Shown piece after piece: positions 11,145 to 11,355 of a stretch of DNA of 11,355 nt (the first letter of the stretch is position 1; each line of letters opens with the position of its first letter). Below the pieces are notes generated by a model. It saw nothing but the letters and a program-made list of their open reading frames with translations. It searched no databases and was not told the origin of the DNA. This stretch comes from Candidatus Pelagibacterales bacterium (lineage in GTDB: Bacteria > Pseudomonadota > Alphaproteobacteria > Pelagibacterales > AG-422-B15), in the NCBI GenBank assembly GCA_016777745.1, contig JADHQX010000032.1, positions 1 through 11,355 on the forward strand. The letters run 5' to 3'. Both the position numbers and the translations under genes were made by a program.

Positions 11145-11333
11145 ATGAAGAAATTGATACGCAAAATAGGTAAACTACATAGTAAGATTTTTGGATTTGT
11201 TTCAAAAAAAGCAAGAACATCAAAATGGTGGGCTATTTTTCTTACCTTTTTGGTTATCTATGAACTTATAGAACATATAGTTTATCCTATACTTGTTCCT
11301 TACTTAATATATCTACAATTTTGGAGTAATTAA
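11145..11333 (+). CDS. Small basic membrane protein, unknown
   Basis: A 62-aa protein. The first 27 residues form a basic amphipathic region (many Lys, Arg and His). A hydrophobic stretch with one or two helices runs from about 28 to 60 (Trp-Trp-Ala-Ile-Phe-Leu-Thr-Phe-Leu, Ile-Val-Tyr-Pro-Ile-Leu-Val-Pro-Tyr). A Glu-Leu-Ile-Glu-His patch divides the two halves. It is an inner-membrane protein, with the charged N-terminus probably cytoplasmic. The ribosome binding site is weak, and it sits between two conserved phage genes. The function is unknown. Confidence 0.7.
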   Translation: MKKLIRKIGKLHSKIFGFVSKKARTSKWWAIFLTFLVIYELIEHIVYPILVPYLIYLQFWSN

Positions 11334-11335
11334 GA

Positions 11336-11355
11336 ATGCCAATATACACCTTTTT
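11336..11355 (+). CDS. Start of next phage gene, truncated
   Basis: An ATG two bases after the preceding stop begins Met-Pro-Ile-Tyr-Thr-Phe and runs off the window edge. GGAG lies about 11 nt upstream. This opening resembles a small conserved protein of marine T4-like phages that starts Met-Pro-x-Tyr-Thr-Phe, but six codons are too few to identify it. Confidence 0.5.

Noticed and set aside
1..11355. tRNA genes, CRISPR arrays, insertion sequences
   Set aside because: No cloverleaf with a T-loop signature, no regularly spaced repeats, and no transposase or terminal inverted repeats were seen.

Overview
The window is a densely packed, strongly A+T-rich stretch in which every supported gene lies on the + strand. 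Genes follow one another with short gaps or 1-38 nt overlaps, many of them ATGA stop/start overlaps. This is the organisation of a large tailed phage. The recognisable genes point to a marine T4-like myovirus: a T4-type RNase H (5597-6442), a glutaredoxin (4138-4398), a DUF3310/gp1.7-type protein (4-264), and several proteins of a kind I recall from cyanophage and pelagiphage genomes (6468-6974, 4936-5319, 10203-10766, 10899-11138). The low G+C and lipoproteins of alphaproteobacterial style make a SAR11/Pelagibacter-type host the best guess. That host assignment is inference.

Layout. Positions 1-978: DUF3310 protein followed by small unknown proteins. Positions 979-1145: a short region with a repeat/hairpin, a doubtful 45-codon ORF and a sigma70-like promoter. 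Positions 1146-4160: small unknown genes leading into an envelope cluster. It holds a signal-peptide protein, a lipoprotein with a rickettsial 17-kDa-antigen-like C-terminus, a cysteine-containing exported protein, a one-helix membrane protein, and an LPP20-like lipoprotein preceded by a perfect-consensus promoter. Positions 4138-6974: a nucleic-acid block with glutaredoxin, a conserved phage protein, a winged-helix protein, a DUF2061 membrane protein, RNase H and a DUF6433-like protein. Positions 6985-7440: a hairpin, then a separate promoter driving a lone exported protein. Positions 7482-9957: SprT-like metalloprotease, an unknown protein, a membrane-anchored glucosaminidase, a 56-aa membrane protein and a four-helix coiled-coil membrane protein. 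Positions 9960-11355: a new promoter and a string of small conserved phage proteins, ending in a gene cut by the window edge.

How it fits together. The four promoters share (C)TTGAC plus an exactly 17-nt spacer, so host-type sigma70 transcription probably drives several modules. The middle block serves replication and redox metabolism. The envelope cluster and the glucosaminidase/membrane-protein group are the least explained parts. The first may alter the infected cell surface (for example superinfection exclusion) and the second may act in peptidoglycan processing or lysis. Both are hypotheses.
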